DNA of 64,000 nucleotides from Haemophilus parahaemolyticus (GCF_002015035.1 NZ_MUXY01000007.1:1-64000); one strand, 5' to 3'. Shown: positions 18,213-27,972, counted from the stretch's first letter. Program-made: numbers and translations. Notes: generated by a model not told the origin, from the sequence alone.

Positions 18213-18321
18213 AAATTTTTTTTACGCAAACCTTTGCTTTTCAAATACTTACCGACAAATCAAAAAAGAACGTGTAGAATACGCTCACTTTGAATTTCTA
18301 CTCAAGCAAATAGGAAATAAA

Positions 18322-18549
18322 ATGGATATGATCGAAATTTTGGGCTATGTAGCTTCCATTCTAGTTGCCAGCTCGTTTTTTATGAAAGACGTGGTAAAAC
18401 TTCGCACTATCAACACTTTTGGCGCAATTGGTTTTGTGATTTATGGGCTGTTGTTGCCTACGTACCCTGTAGCATTTTTGAATACGTTGGTTGCAGGTGC
18501 GAATATTTACTATATTTGGCAAGCATTAAAGCAAAACAATACAAAATAA
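18322..18549 (+). CDS. small YgjV-like membrane protein
   Basis: A 75-residue protein from the ATG at 18322, which has AAATAGGAAATAAA upstream. Nearly all of it is hydrophobic, with three likely membrane helices: GYVASILVASSFFM, GAIGFVIYGLLLP and VAFLNTLVAGANIYYIW. The pattern resembles the YgjV family of inner-membrane proteins of unknown function. A much longer frame exists upstream but overlaps frdD and its terminator and is not credible. Single gene with its own terminator. Confidence 0.75.
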   Translation: MDMIEILGYVASILVASSFFMKDVVKLRTINTFGAIGFVIYGLLLPTYPVAFLNTLVAGANIYYIWQALKQNNTK

Positions 18550-18554
18550 GACAC

Positions 18555-18579
18555 ACCACCTTCGGGTGGTTTTATTTTT
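18555..18579 (+). terminator. terminator of the YgjV-like gene
   Basis: ACCACC-TTCG-GGTGGT with a UUCG tetraloop, followed by TTTATTTTT. Confidence 0.88.
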
Positions 18580-18659
18580 ATAAGCGGTTGTCTTTCTGCT
18601 TGAAATATAAAAAGAGCTGTTTTACCCTAATACCAATTTTAGAAATAACCTGAGAAACG

Positions 18660-19643
18660 ATGAATCCAACCGATTTAAGCCAAATAAAATGGCAACCGAC
18701 CGCACCGATTGAAAACTTGCTCAAACGTGCGAAGATAATAAAAAATATCCGCCAGTTCTTTGCAGATCGTGGCGTGTTAGAAGTAGAAACGCCTGTTCTG
18801 AGTGAATTTTCGGTAACTGATGTGCATCTTTCTACCTTCCAAACGCAATTTCTTCCGCCCTTTGAGCGAGAAACAAAGCCCCTTTATTTAATGACTAGCC
18901 CTGAATATCATATGAAACGCTTGCTTGTCGCAGGCTCTGGGGCGATTTATCAGCTCTGTAAAGTCTTTCGTAACGAAGAGGCAGGCAAACGCCATAATCC
19001 TGAATTTACGATGTTGGAATGGTATCGCCCCTATTTCGATATGTACCGTTTAATTAACGAAGTGGATGATTTATTACAAGAAATTTTGGACTGCGAGCCT
19101 GCAGAGTCTTTTAGCTATCAATTTGTGTTCCAAACTTATGTGGGGTTAGATCCCCTTTCTGCAACCAAAGCCCAATTAGTCGAAAAAGCTCGCAAGCACG
19201 GTTTTCAATGCGATGACGATGAGAATCGCGATACTTTATTACAATTTTTATTTAGCGAAATTGTAGAAGCCAATATCGGCAAAGAACGTCCCACTGCGGT
19301 TTATCATTTTCCGTCGACCCAAGCTGCACTCGCCCAAGTGAGTAGTGAAGATCATCGAGTAGCTGAACGTTTTGAGTTTTATTATAAAGGCTTAGAGCTT
19401 GCCAACGGTTTTCACGAATTAGATGATACCAAAGAGCAAATTCGGCGTTTTAATGCGGATAATGTTGAACGCGAAAAAATGGGGTTGCCACTGCAAGCGT
19501 TAGATACTCGTTTCCTCGCCTCACTGGAAGCGGGAATGCCTGACTGTTCTGGGGTGGCATTGGGCGTGGATCGCTTAGTGATGATTGCATTGGGTGCAGA
19601 GCATATCCGTGATGTGATAGCCTTTAGTGTGGAGAGTGCGTAA
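18660..19643 (+). CDS. epmA: EF-P lysine ligase EpmA (GenX/PoxA)
   Basis: A 327-residue paralogue of the lysyl-tRNA synthetase catalytic core that lacks the anticodon-binding domain. Class II motifs are visible: [37 protein letters not shown] and the terminal [16 protein letters not shown]. EpmA attaches beta-lysine to a conserved lysine of elongation factor P. Its position next to frdABCD is the same as in E. coli. Confidence 0.96.
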   Translation: MNPTDLSQIKWQPTAPIENLLKRAKIIKNIRQFFADRGVLEVETPVLSEFSVTDVHLSTFQTQFLPPFERETKPLYLMTSPEYHMKRLLVAGSGAIYQLCKVFRNEEAGKRHNPEFTMLEWYRPYFDMYRLINEVDDLLQEILDCEPAESFSYQFVFQTYVGLDPLSATKAQLVEKARKHGFQCDDDENRDTLLQFLFSEIVEANIGKERPTAVYHFPSTQAALAQVSSEDHRVAERFEFYYKGLELANGFHELDDTKEQIRRFNADNVEREKMGLPLQALDTRFLASLEAGMPDCSGVALGVDRLVMIALGAEHIRDVIAFSVESA

Positions 19644-19730
19644 AAACTGATTCTTTATAGCAATAGGCTTTTTAGTTCGGGTGATTTCCTTTACAATCGC
19701 CCTATCTTTTGGATTATCTTCTTAGGACTT

Positions 19731-19844
19731 ATGATGAAAAAATGTCTTCTTCTTGCCATTTTAGCTAGCGTTTTAACCGCTTGCGGGGTAAAAGGTGCAC
19801 TGTATTTCCCAGAAAATGTACCTGTTCAACAAAGCCAAAACTAA
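19731..19844 (+). CDS. lptM: LPS assembly chaperone lipoprotein LptM (YifL)
   Basis: A 37-residue lipoprotein: signal MMKKCLLLAILASVL, lipobox LTAC with Cys18, then GVKGALYFP, the conserved LptM core (C-G-x-K-G-x-L-Y-x-P). The family helps mature the LptDE LPS translocon in the outer membrane. A CTTAGGA ribosome site lies 5-8 bases upstream; the ATG at 19734 is an alternative start. It precedes lysA by 50 bp and is probably co-transcribed with it. Confidence 0.9.
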   Translation: MMKKCLLLAILASVLTACGVKGALYFPENVPVQQSQN

Positions 19845-19894
19845 TAATAAGCGGTCGATTCCCAATTTATTTTTACAAACACAACGGAAACTAT

Positions 19895-21142
19895 ATGAAC
19901 CATTTTGAATATAAAAATCAACAACTTTTTGCCGAAGATGTGGCAATTGCTGACATTATTAGCGAACACGGCACACCTGCTTATATCTATTCTCGTGCAA
20001 CACTTGAACGCCATTGGCACGCTTTTGACAACGCTTTTGGCTCGCACCCGCACTTAATCTGCTTTGCCGTAAAATCAAATTCCAACATTGCCCTGTTAAA
20101 CGTGATGGCAAAACTCGGGTCTGGCTTTGATATCGTGTCGCAGGGTGAATTAGAGCGTGTACTGGCTGCGGGCGGCGAAGCCTCAAAAGTGGTCTTTTCG
20201 GGTGTGGCAAAATCGCACAGTGAAATTGAGCGTGCATTGGACGTGGGTATTCGTTGCTTCAATGTGGAGTCGATACCTGAATTGCACCGCATTAATGAAG
20301 TGGCAGGCAAAATGGGTAAAATCGCCCCAATTTCTCTGCGTGTTAATCCAGACGTGGATGCCAAAACTCACCCTTATATTTCCACGGGCTTGAAAGAGAA
20401 TAAATTTGGCGTGAGCGTACAACAAGCACGTGAAGTTTACCGCTTAGCGAAAACCTTACCGAACGTGAAAATTACGGGAATGGACTGCCACATTGGCTCA
20501 CAACTGACCGAATTACAGCCGTTCTTAGATGCGACCGACCGTTTAATCGTGTTGATGGAACAGCTCAAAGAAGATGGCATCGAACTACATCACCTAGACT
20601 TAGGTGGTGGCTTAGGCGTACCTTACAACGGTGAAGAACCACCACATCCAACCGAATACACTGAAGCGTTGCTTGTAAAATTAAAAAATTACCCAAACTT
20701 GGAAATTATTTTAGAGCCAGGGCGTGCGATCAGTGCAAACGCAGGGATTTTAGTGACCAAAGTGGAATATCTGAAATCAAACGAAGACCGCAATTTTGCG
20801 ATTGTGGATACGGGTATGAATGATATGATCCGCCCAGCCCTTTACGAAGCCTATATGCAAATTACCGAAGTAAATCAATCGCTTGATCGCGAAAAAGCGG
20901 TTTATGATGTGGTAGGCCCTATTTGTGAAACGTCTGATTTCTTAGGCAAAGGCAGAGAATTAGCGATTGCCGAAGGCGATCTCATTGCTATGCGTTCAGC
21001 AGGGGCATATGGGGCAACTATGTCTTCCACCTATAATTCCCGCCCACAAGCGGTCGAAATTTTGGTAGACGGTGCAAAAGCCCACTTGATTAAAGCTAGG
21101 GCTGATTTTGCAGACTTGTGGAGATTGGAAAAATTAATTTAA
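19895..21142 (+). CDS. lysA: diaminopimelate decarboxylase
   Basis: A 415-residue PLP enzyme converting meso-diaminopimelate to lysine. Seen: PLP lysine in CFAVKSNSN, the HIGSQLT and LDLGGGLGVPY segments, the EPGRAI motif and the catalytic Cys region GPICETSDFLG. The start at 19895 (MNHFEYKNQQLFAED) fits the family. A start 38 codons upstream would overlap lptM and is rejected. Confidence 0.97.
   Translation: MNHFEYKNQQLFAEDVAIADIISEHGTPAYIYSRATLERHWHAFDNAFGSHPHLICFAVKSNSNIALLNVMAKLGSGFDIVSQGELERVLAAGGEASKVVFSGVAKSHSEIERALDVGIRCFNVESIPELHRINEVAGKMGKIAPISLRVNPDVDAKTHPYISTGLKENKFGVSVQQAREVYRLAKTLPNVKITGMDCHIGSQLTELQPFLDATDRLIVLMEQLKEDGIELHHLDLGGGLGVPYNGEEPPHPTEYTEALLVKLKNYPNLEIILEPGRAISANAGILVTKVEYLKSNEDRNFAIVDTGMNDMIRPALYEAYMQITEVNQSLDREKAVYDVVGPICETSDFLGKGRELAIAEGDLIAMRSAGAYGATMSSTYNSRPQAVEILVDGAKAHLIKARADFADLWRLEKLI
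21046..21055 (+). repeat. DNA uptake signal sequence (Apl type), example
   Basis: A perfect ACAAGCGGTC inside lysA. Many copies or near-copies of this motif are spread through the window on both strands. It is the uptake signal core recognised during natural transformation in the Actinobacillus/Mannheimia branch of Pasteurellaceae and supports the taxonomic placement. Confidence 0.85.
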
Positions 21143-21486
21143 TTTCTCTAAAATAAAATTTTCAGTATAAAGCCCCAATGTGATCTTGAACTGAGCACAC
21201 AGGGGTTTTTCTTTTATTCTTTTACTCTTTTATTCCAGGTATGAAATCAGGCTACTGCTCAATGCTGAAAACTCGAAATGCAATACCAATATCAGCATAA
21301 GTTTGTGTTACTCTTATTGCTTATAGTTATATTCCAAATGAAAAAACTTTCCTCTGCTTTTCCTCCATTTTTCCGCATAAAATTTGTTCATTACTAAAAT
21401 TTGGGATATTTTCTTTAAACAAGGCTTGAAAAACCTAGCATTTTCTGCGAAGGTAACCCCGTTTATTTTTGATAAAGGAACGCATT
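21143..21486 (+). other. 344-bp intergenic region lysA/OPT
   Basis: The left part holds the lysA terminator (about 21173-21212; CCCC...GGGG stem with TTTTTC). The remainder is AT-rich with no convincing frame. The only other recognisable signal is the ribosome site AAAGGAA at 21474 in front of the OPT gene. Confidence 0.6.
21173..21212 (+). terminator. lysA terminator
   Basis: CCCCAATGTG pairs with CACACAGGGG (with small internal mismatches) and is followed by TTTTTCTTTT. Confidence 0.75.
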
Positions 21487-23487
21487 ATGCATAATGATAA
21501 TTTGAAAGAGCTAACCCTGCGGGGGATGGTGTTGGGGGCGTTAATAACGGTGCTGTTTACTGCATCAAACGTCTATCTAGGGCTGAAAGTAGGGATGACC
21601 TTTGCGTCTTCCATTCCTGCGGCGGTGATTTCCATGGCGGTGCTGAAATTCTTTAAAGATTCCAGCATTCTTGAAAACAATATGGTACAAACACAGGCGT
21701 CTTCTGCGGGAACGCTGTCGTCCGTGATTTTTGTGTTACCAGGTTTGTTGATGATGGGCTATTGGCAAGATTTTCCATTCTGGCAAACAATGTTGATTTG
21801 TGCTGCTGGTGGTACATTAGGCGTGCTGTTTACCATTCCGCTTCGTCGTGCAATGGTCGTGAATAGTGATTTACCTTATCCTGAAGGCGTGGCTGCGGCA
21901 GAAATTCTCAAAGCAGGCAACCACGGAGAGGGCGATAGTGGCGTGAAAGATATTGCTTACGGTGGGATTTTTGCAGCAACGGTCGCCTTTTTTACTAATG
22001 GCTTACGCATAGTGGCTGATGGTGCAAGTGCGTGGGTAAGCAGTGGTAAAGCCATGTTCCAACTGCCGATGGGCTTCTCATTGGCGTTAGTCGGTGCGGG
22101 TTACTTAATCGGTATCGTAGGCGGTTTGGCGATGTTGCTGGGTGTAGTCCTTACTTGGGGCGTTGCCGTGCCGTATTTTACCGCACACGCAGATATTGCA
22201 GCGGATGCGAATATGGTGGATGTAGCAATGACGGTTTGGAAAACCAAAGTGCGTTTTATCGGCGTGGGCACCATTGGGATTGCAGCAATTTGGACGTTGT
22301 TAATTTTGATGAAACCGATGATTGAAGGGATGGTGCATTCGTTCCGTATGTTAAAAGGCAATGCGGGCGAATCGGTGGAACGCATTGACATTGACCTTTC
22401 GCCAAAAACGATGATTTATATCTTAATCGCAACGGTTGCTTTGATTGTGATTTCACTTTATCACTTCATCGCTGCCGCCCCAATTTCGCCAGAATTAGCG
22501 GTGTTATTGGTGGTGGTTTGTACCTTCTTAGCAGTCTTCATAGGCTTCTTCGTCGCGGCAGCTTCGGGGTATATGGCGGGCTTAGTGGGATCATCTTCAA
22601 GCCCAATTTCAGGTATCGGGATTATTTCAGTGATCGTGATTTCGTTGGTGTTAGTGACTATCGGCAACTCTGCAGGTTTATTTGAAACGGTAGATGGTCA
22701 GAAATTTTTGACCGCTTTAACGCTCTTCACCGCATCTATCGTTTTGACGACCGCGACTATTTCAAACGATAACTTGCAAGATTTGAAAACAGGCTTGCTC
22801 GTTCACGCGACACCGTGGAGACAACAAGTTGCCTTGATTATCGGCTGTTTCGTCGGTGCGCTAGTGATTGCCCCAGTACTTGAAATTCTCTACCACGCTT
22901 ACGGTTTCAGCGGTGCATTGCCTCGCCCTGATATGGATCCTGCACAAGCGTTATCTGCACCACAAGCAACGATTATGACCACCATTTCACAAGGGATTTT
23001 CTCGAATAAATTGGGATGGACTTACATTTTAAGTGGTGTGGGTTTAGGTGTCGTGTTGATTGTGATTGATGCATTCTTGAAAAAAATCAGCGACAAGAAA
23101 ATTGGCTTGCCAGTGATCGCCGTGGGTATCGGTATCTACTTACCGCCATCAATCAATATGCCTGTAATTATTGGGGCATTTTTAGCGTGGTGCATTACCC
23201 GTCATATCGCAAACTATGCAAAACGCACGGGTAATAAAGACGTGGTTTCTAAAGCAGAACGTTTCGGCACACTCTTTTCTGCGGGCTTAATTGTAGGCGA
23301 AAGTTTGATGGGGGTGGTGTTAGCGTTTGTGATCGCTGCTTCCGTGAGTTCAGGTGGCTCTGAAGCACCGCTTGCCTTAAATCTTGAAAACTGGGAAGGC
23401 ACGGCGGAAGTGCTTGGATTAGCCATCTTCCTCTTCGGTTTATTCTTATTTGCTAGCCGCGTGTTGCGTGCGAAGAGAGCGAAGTAA
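21487..23487 (+). CDS. OPT family oligopeptide/metal-chelate transporter
   Basis: A 666-residue integral membrane protein with about 15 hydrophobic spans, from the ATG at 21487 (AAAGGAACGC upstream). Family segments include LTLRGMVLGALITVLFTASN, SSAGTLSSVIFVLPGL and SGYMAGLVGSSSSPISGIGI. Bacterial OPT members of this subgroup are proposed peptide or metal-ligand importers; the substrate here is unknown. It stands alone between lysA and fumC. An upstream in-frame TTG is an unlikely start. Confidence 0.9.
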   Translation: MHNDNLKELTLRGMVLGALITVLFTASNVYLGLKVGMTFASSIPAAVISMAVLKFFKDSSILENNMVQTQASSAGTLSSVIFVLPGLLMMGYWQDFPFWQTMLICAAGGTLGVLFTIPLRRAMVVNSDLPYPEGVAAAEILKAGNHGEGDSGVKDIAYGGIFAATVAFFTNGLRIVADGASAWVSSGKAMFQLPMGFSLALVGAGYLIGIVGGLAMLLGVVLTWGVAVPYFTAHADIAADANMVDVAMTVWKTKVRFIGVGTIGIAAIWTLLILMKPMIEGMVHSFRMLKGNAGESVERIDIDLSPKTMIYILIATVALIVISLYHFIAAAPISPELAVLLVVVCTFLAVFIGFFVAAASGYMAGLVGSSSSPISGIGIISVIVISLVLVTIGNSAGLFETVDGQKFLTALTLFTASIVLTTATISNDNLQDLKTGLLVHATPWRQQVALIIGCFVGALVIAPVLEILYHAYGFSGALPRPDMDPAQALSAPQATIMTTISQGIFSNKLGWTYILSGVGLGVVLIVIDAFLKKISDKKIGLPVIAVGIGIYLPPSINMPVIIGAFLAWCITRHIANYAKRTGNKDVVSKAERFGTLFSAGLIVGESLMGVVLAFVIAASVSSGGSEAPLALNLENWEGTAEVLGLAIFLFGLFLFASRVLRAKRAK

Positions 23488-23494
23488 GTTAGGC

Positions 23495-23521
23495 TTGAAA
23501 TTGAATGGAGTAGGGTATAAT
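23495..23521 (+). promoter_or_regulatory. promoter for candidate small RNA
   Basis: TTGAAA at 23495-23500 and a perfect TATAAT at 23516-23521 are separated by 15 bp, shorter than ideal. It points into a non-coding stretch that ends in an intrinsic terminator. Confidence 0.5.
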
Positions 23522-23527
23522 AGGACT

Positions 23528-23625
23528 AAGGTAATCAGGCAATGTGCTATGGCCAAGCAACAACATTGCTCAGCTGATAGCACGAGATGATTTTGATAGA
23601 ACCGCCTTTACTGGCGGTTTTTTAT
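23528..23625 (+). ncRNA. candidate small RNA between OPT gene and fumC
   Basis: Between a TATAAT box and an intrinsic terminator lie about 98 bases with no open frame but with pairing potential: GTGCTAT (about 23543) with ATAGCAC (about 23577), or GCAATG with CATTGC. The 3' end is AACCGCC-TTTACT-GGCGGTT followed by T6, the usual 3' end of Hfq-type sRNAs. The terminator could alternatively belong to the upstream OPT gene. I do not recognise the sequence as a named sRNA. Confidence 0.45.
23600..23625 (+). terminator. intrinsic terminator (sRNA candidate or OPT gene)
   Basis: AACCGCC and GGCGGTT with a 6-base loop and a run of six T residues. Confidence 0.85.
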
Positions 23626-23662
23626 TATGCCACGAGTGTTGCCTTCTATCACTCGTCAAAAA

Positions 23663-23678
23663 TGTGATCTACATCATA
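23663..23678. promoter_or_regulatory. CRP-like site upstream of fumC
   Basis: TGTGATCTACATCATA matches TGTGA-N6-TCACA at 9 of 10 key positions, about 100 bp before the fumC start. Confidence 0.55.
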
Positions 23679-23773
23679 AAATCAACATAAAACCATAGCT
23701 CAATCCGCACGAAATCGGTACTATGTACCCCAAATGTATTATTTAACCCTTTTCACAACTCACGGAGTATTTT

Positions 23774-25168
23774 ATGGAATTTCGTATTGAAAAAGACACC
23801 ATGGGCGAAGTGCAAGTACCAGCAGAAAAATACTGGGCGGCGCAAACTGAACGTTCACGCAATAACTTCAAAATCGGGACTGAAGCTTCAATGCCGCACG
23901 AAATCATTGAAGCATTTGGTTATTTGAAAAAAGCTGCAGCATTCGCTAACCACGATTTAGGCGTGTTGTCTGCAGAAAAACGCGATTTGATCGCACAAGC
24001 CTGTGATGAAATTCTAGCGAATAAACTTGACGATCAATTCCCGCTTGTAATCTGGCAAACAGGTTCTGGTACACAATCGAATATGAACGTGAATGAAGTG
24101 GTAGCAAACCGCGCACACGTTTTACATGGCGGTAAATTAGGTGAAAAATCTATTATTCACCCGAATGATGATGTGAACAAATCACAATCTTCAAATGATA
24201 CTTTCCCAACGGCAATGCACATTGCAGCATACAAAAAAGTGGTAGAAACCACCATTCCTGCGGTAGAACGCTTACAAAAAACCTTAGCAGCAAAATCTGA
24301 AGCCTTCAAAGATGTGGTGAAAATTGGTCGTACTCACTTAATGGATGCAACCCCATTAACATTAGGTCAAGAGTTCTCGGCTTATGCAGCACAATTACAC
24401 TTCGGTTTAATCGCACTGAAAAATACGCTTCCACACTTACGTCAATTGGCATTAGGTGGCACAGCGGTAGGCACAGGTTTGAACACACCAAAAGGCTATG
24501 ATGTGTTAGTTGCAGATTACATCGCAAAATTCACCGCTTTACCATTCGAAACAGCAGAAAATAAATTCGAAGCATTAGCAGCACACGATGCAATCGTGGA
24601 AACCCACGGAGCATTAAAACAGTTAGCGGTGAGTTTATTCAAAATCGCTAACGACATTCGCTTATTAGCGTCAGGTCCGCGTTCTGGTATCGGTGAAATT
24701 TTAATTCCAGAAAACGAACCAGGCTCATCCATTATGCCGGGTAAAGTAAATCCAACCCAATGCGAAGCGATGACGATGGTTTGTGCACAAGTGTTAGGTA
24801 ACGACACCACCATTTCATTCGTGGGCTCACAAGGTCACTTCCAATTAAACGTGTATAACCCAGTAATGATCGCAAATTTCTTACAATCTGCACAATTATT
24901 AGCAGATGCGTGCGTATCATTCGATGAACATTGTGCCGTAGGCATTGAACCGAACTATCCACGTATTAAACAACAATTAGAGCAATCTTTAATGTTGGTA
25001 ACGGCGTTAAATACCCACATTGGTTACGAAAATGCAGCGAAAATTGCGAAAACCGCTCACAAAAACGGTACAACATTAAAAGAAGAAGCGATTAACTTAG
25101 GCTTATTAACCGCTGAACAATTCGATGCTTGGGTTCGCCCAGAAGATATGGTCGGTAGCTTGAAATAA
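23774..25168 (+). CDS. fumC: class II fumarate hydratase
   Basis: A 464-residue iron-independent fumarase, normal length, interconverting malate and fumarate. Key segments: [56 protein letters not shown] and the lyase signature [16 protein letters not shown] with the catalytic Ser. In the reductive direction it feeds fumarate to FrdABCD. Monocistronic, with its own CRP-like site and terminator. Confidence 0.98.
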   Translation: MEFRIEKDTMGEVQVPAEKYWAAQTERSRNNFKIGTEASMPHEIIEAFGYLKKAAAFANHDLGVLSAEKRDLIAQACDEILANKLDDQFPLVIWQTGSGTQSNMNVNEVVANRAHVLHGGKLGEKSIIHPNDDVNKSQSSNDTFPTAMHIAAYKKVVETTIPAVERLQKTLAAKSEAFKDVVKIGRTHLMDATPLTLGQEFSAYAAQLHFGLIALKNTLPHLRQLALGGTAVGTGLNTPKGYDVLVADYIAKFTALPFETAENKFEALAAHDAIVETHGALKQLAVSLFKIANDIRLLASGPRSGIGEILIPENEPGSSIMPGKVNPTQCEAMTMVCAQVLGNDTTISFVGSQGHFQLNVYNPVMIANFLQSAQLLADACVSFDEHCAVGIEPNYPRIKQQLEQSLMLVTALNTHIGYENAAKIAKTAHKNGTTLKEEAINLGLLTAEQFDAWVRPEDMVGSLK

Positions 25169-25207
25169 TCTTTGATATATCGAAGCTAAGATAAGTCAAC
25201 TAAATTA

Positions 25208-25247
25208 GTCGATTATGCACAAATTATGCATAGTCGACAATTTTTTT
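25208..25247 (+). terminator. fumC terminator
   Basis: GTCGATTATGCA and TGCATAGTCGAC form a 12-bp stem (one G-T) followed by AATTTTTTT. Confidence 0.88.
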
Positions 25248-25256
25248 GCATATATA

Positions 25257-25287
25257 TTGACAAAAGGGACTTTTTTTTTTGAATAAT
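25257..25287 (+). promoter_or_regulatory. promoter with T10 tract in the spacer
   Basis: A perfect TTGACA -35 (25257-25262) is followed by AAAGGGAC, ten T residues (25271-25280), then AATAAT (25282-25287) as the best -10. The spacer is 19 bp, two longer than optimal. Slippage in the T10 tract would change promoter strength for the downstream lipoprotein gene. Confidence 0.5.
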
Positions 25288-25341
25288 AGGGTTCTGTCAT
25301 AGTACAGGCATTTAGTCTTATTGTTTATTAAGGAAATTTAT

Positions 25342-25881
25342 ATGAAAAAGCTATTTTTAATTTTAATTACAGCAGTATTAGTCGGGTGTGCATCATCTGA
25401 ATTTAAAGCGTATAAAGCTGATAAGGATAACTTTACACCTAATACAGATCGGTATTTTAGTAGTCCAATTTATTACCAAGAAAACGTGTTCGGAGGACCT
25501 GGAGCAGGGCGATTTTATATCAATACGTCAATTGAAGAAGGGAAAATGACGTGGTCTTTAAGTACAGATTGGCTTAGTGCAAGTGGTAGATGGTTGTTTA
25601 ACAATCAAATAGCTTTTAATATTGATGGACAAATTTATAAATTTTCTGGTCAAGCAACGCCAAATACAGAAATAATGGGTGGAAGCATGGTTATGGAAAG
25701 AAATATATATGGTGTTTCTGACGAATTTATTAGTAAATTAGAAAATGCAAATTCAGTTATTGTCAGAGTATCTGGAACACAGGCATATGTAGAAAGAACA
25801 TTATCTCAAGAAGATATTAAAAATATAAAATGGTATATTTCATATATGAAATCAGGAAATAGACCTACACAAAGTAAATAA
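25342..25881 (+). CDS. lipoprotein of unknown function
   Basis: A 179-residue protein from the ATG at 25342 (AAGGAAATTTAT upstream). Signal peptide MKKLFLILITAVLVGC gives a lipobox with Cys16. The mature part looks beta-rich (YFSSPIYYQENVFGG, FYINTSIEEGKMTWSLSTDW, NNQIAFNIDGQIYKFSG) and contains an exposed Gly-rich GGPGAGR turn. I recognise no family. It is more AT-rich than its neighbours. The promoter carries a T10 tract, which suggests variable expression. Confidence 0.75.
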   Translation: MKKLFLILITAVLVGCASSEFKAYKADKDNFTPNTDRYFSSPIYYQENVFGGPGAGRFYINTSIEEGKMTWSLSTDWLSASGRWLFNNQIAFNIDGQIYKFSGQATPNTEIMGGSMVMERNIYGVSDEFISKLENANSVIVRVSGTQAYVERTLSQEDIKNIKWYISYMKSGNRPTQSK

Positions 25882-25885
25882 AGAG

Positions 25886-25925
25886 AAAAAAGAGCATGAA
25901 ATTTTATATTCATGCTCTTTTTATT
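25886..25925. terminator. bidirectional terminator lipoprotein/hldD
   Basis: AAAAAGAGCATGAA and TTCATGCTCTTTTT form a long stem with A/T runs on both sides, serving two convergent genes. Confidence 0.9.
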
Positions 25926-26850
25926 ATTTATTTAACCACGCCATATAAGCTGCCGTGCCTTCAGCTACAGACTTAAATTCGCCTGTGTAGCCCGCTGCAC
26001 GCAAGGCAGTTAAATCTGCTTGAGTGAAGGTTTGGTAGCGTGATTTTAAGTGGTCTGGGAACGGGATGGTTTCAATTTTGCCTTTACCGTGGAATTTAAT
26101 CACCGCTTCCGCCACTGCTTTGAATGATTCCGCCTTGCCCGTGCCAAGGTTGTAAATGCCTGAAATGCTGTTTTGCCACGCCCAGATGTTTACTTTTGCG
26201 ACATCTTCTACATACACGAAGTCGCGTAAAAATTCTTCTGAACCTTCAAAAAGTTTTGGGTTCTCGCCTTTCAACATTTGGTTGTTGAGGTGGAATGCCA
26301 CGCTTGCCATTGAGCCTTTATGCTGTTCGCGCGGGCCGTAAACGTTGAAGTATTTGAAACCACATACAGGAGAATCCGCTTCAGGCAAGATTCTGCGCAC
26401 ATATTCATCAAATAAGAACTTTGAGTAGCCATACGCATTGAGCGGACCTTCAAATTCGCGTTTTTCGATAAAGTTATCTAAACGACCGCCATAGGTCGCA
26501 GCACTTGAAGCATAGAAGAACGGAATTTGGCGATCTAAGCAGAAATGCAACAACTCTTTGGAGTATTCGTAGTTGTTGTGCATTAGGTATTTGCCGTCCC
26601 ATTCGGTAGTAGCTGAACAAGCTCCTTCGTGGAATACCGCATCAATGTCGCCAAAATCGTCGCCCGCGATAATTGAGGCAATAAAATCTTCTTTATCGCA
26701 ATAATCTGCAATGTCTAAATCTACTAAATTGATGAATTTTTCTCCATTTTTTAGGTTGTCCACCACTAAAATATCTTTGCGACCCATTTCATTTAAGGCT
26801 TTGACGATATTGCTGCCGATCATACCAAAGCCGCCAGTTACGATAATCAT
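25924..26850 (-). CDS. hldD: ADP-L-glycero-D-manno-heptose 6-epimerase
   Basis: A 308-residue short-chain dehydrogenase/epimerase using NADP. Seen: the Rossmann loop [14 protein letters not shown], the YxxxK pair in [32 protein letters not shown] and the C-terminal AYMAWL. It makes the heptose donor for the LPS inner core. It is divergent from the small decayed region and stands alone. Confidence 0.97.
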   Translation of the reverse strand: MIIVTGGFGMIGSNIVKALNEMGRKDILVVDNLKNGEKFINLVDLDIADYCDKEDFIASIIAGDDFGDIDAVFHEGACSATTEWDGKYLMHNNYEYSKELLHFCLDRQIPFFYASSAATYGGRLDNFIEKREFEGPLNAYGYSKFLFDEYVRRILPEADSPVCGFKYFNVYGPREQHKGSMASVAFHLNNQMLKGENPKLFEGSEEFLRDFVYVEDVAKVNIWAWQNSISGIYNLGTGKAESFKAVAEAVIKFHGKGKIETIPFPDHLKSRYQTFTQADLTALRAAGYTGEFKSVAEGTAAYMAWLNK

Positions 26851-27359
26851 AGGTTTTCCTTATGCTGATTAAAATTGGGGATATTATCGGTTGAACAGGG
26901 CGGATTTGCAAATTTTTGCCGAAAATTGACCGCTTGAAATGGAAAAAAGTAAAATGAAAACTTATTGCTCCCTCATTTTTACTCTTATTTTATGAATAAA
27001 GCTCCTTTTTAAGAATATATCCGACACGTTGATGCCAGAAAAAAAAAAGAGAAGAGTGTTGCATGGCAGAGCACAATTGGTTTTTACAAGATGTGGATGG
27101 ATTAAAGCCTTCGAAATCTTACGTAATTTATTATTAGGCGAACAGCCTGAGCCAAGCAATCAGCGTTTGCATATTTGCAATGCAGATTATCTTTAGAAGG
27201 AAAAGAAATCTTAACTTTTAAGCACCGAAAAAAACCACCTAAATGGTGGTTTTTATTTACGCCTAAAATTTCAACAGCAGAAATGGTTAAAATTTGTTGC
27301 TGATTTGCTTTCCATTTTCGACTTATCCTTCGACAAGCTTAGGAATTGTCTCAAAAAAC
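26851..27359. other. 509-bp intergenic region with a broken small frame
   Basis: Between the hldD start and the def stop there is no intact gene. A short start-like frame MKTYCSLIFTLIL ends after 13 codons near 26993. A second frame from the ATG at 27032 contains an A10 tract (27039-27048) and stops at 27106. With one A fewer it would read 53 codons to 27184 (ending ICNADYL). Both look like gene remnants. A bidirectional terminator lies at 27228-27256. Confidence 0.5.
27228..27256. terminator. bidirectional terminator near def
   Basis: ACCACCT-AAA-TGGTGGT flanked by A and T runs; it can end transcription of def on the minus strand. Confidence 0.75.
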
Positions 27360-27872
27360 TTACTTCGCTCTCGCAATTTGTTTTTTCAGCTTTTGCATTT
27401 TTTCTTTAATACGTTGGCGTTTGAGGGCGGAAATGTGATCCACGAACAGCACGCCGTTGAGGTGATCGATTTCGTGTTGAATGCAAATCGCAAACAAGCC
27501 ATCGGCATCGTAAATCACCTCTTCACCTTGGCGGTTTAATGCTTTCACCTTCACTTTTTCTTTGCGTGGCACTAACGCACGGTGTCCTGGAATAGACAAA
27601 CAGCCTTCCTCAATGCCCGTTTCGCCTTCGCTTTCCAAAATTTCTGGGTTGATTAACACCACTTGGTTGGTTTTATCGCCTTCAATGTCAATGGTAATTA
27701 CACGATTTAATACGCCTACTTGCGGTGCGGCAAGCCCGATGCCTTCGTGTTCGTACATCGTCTCAAACATATCGTCGATAAATTGGTTTAATTCTGCATC
27801 GACTTTTGCCACGGGTTCGCACACCGTCGCAAGTCGCTCATCTGGGTATAAAACGACCTCTAATACTGCCAT
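27360..27872 (-). CDS. def: peptide deformylase
   Basis: A 170-residue metalloenzyme that removes the formyl group from new polypeptides. All three motifs are present: [19 protein letters not shown] (metal Cys) and [12 protein letters not shown] (two metal His and the catalytic Glu). It is divergent from dprA with a 100-bp gap. fmt is not adjacent, unlike in E. coli. Confidence 0.98.
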   Translation of the reverse strand: MAVLEVVLYPDERLATVCEPVAKVDAELNQFIDDMFETMYEHEGIGLAAPQVGVLNRVITIDIEGDKTNQVVLINPEILESEGETGIEEGCLSIPGHRALVPRKEKVKVKALNRQGEEVIYDADGLFAICIQHEIDHLNGVLFVDHISALKRQRIKEKMQKLKKQIARAK

Positions 27873-27972
27873 TTTTGTGATCTCGCTCGAAAATTTTAAA
27901 AGATTTAGTTTGGCTATTTTAGTCTTTTTCTTATGATTAGGGAAATTTTCTTTTTTTAGGCTTTATTTCAGA

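Noticed and set aside
18013..18321. Long N-terminal extension of the YgjV-like gene
   Set aside because: It overlaps frdD and its terminator in another frame; the ATG at 18322 has a proper ribosome site.
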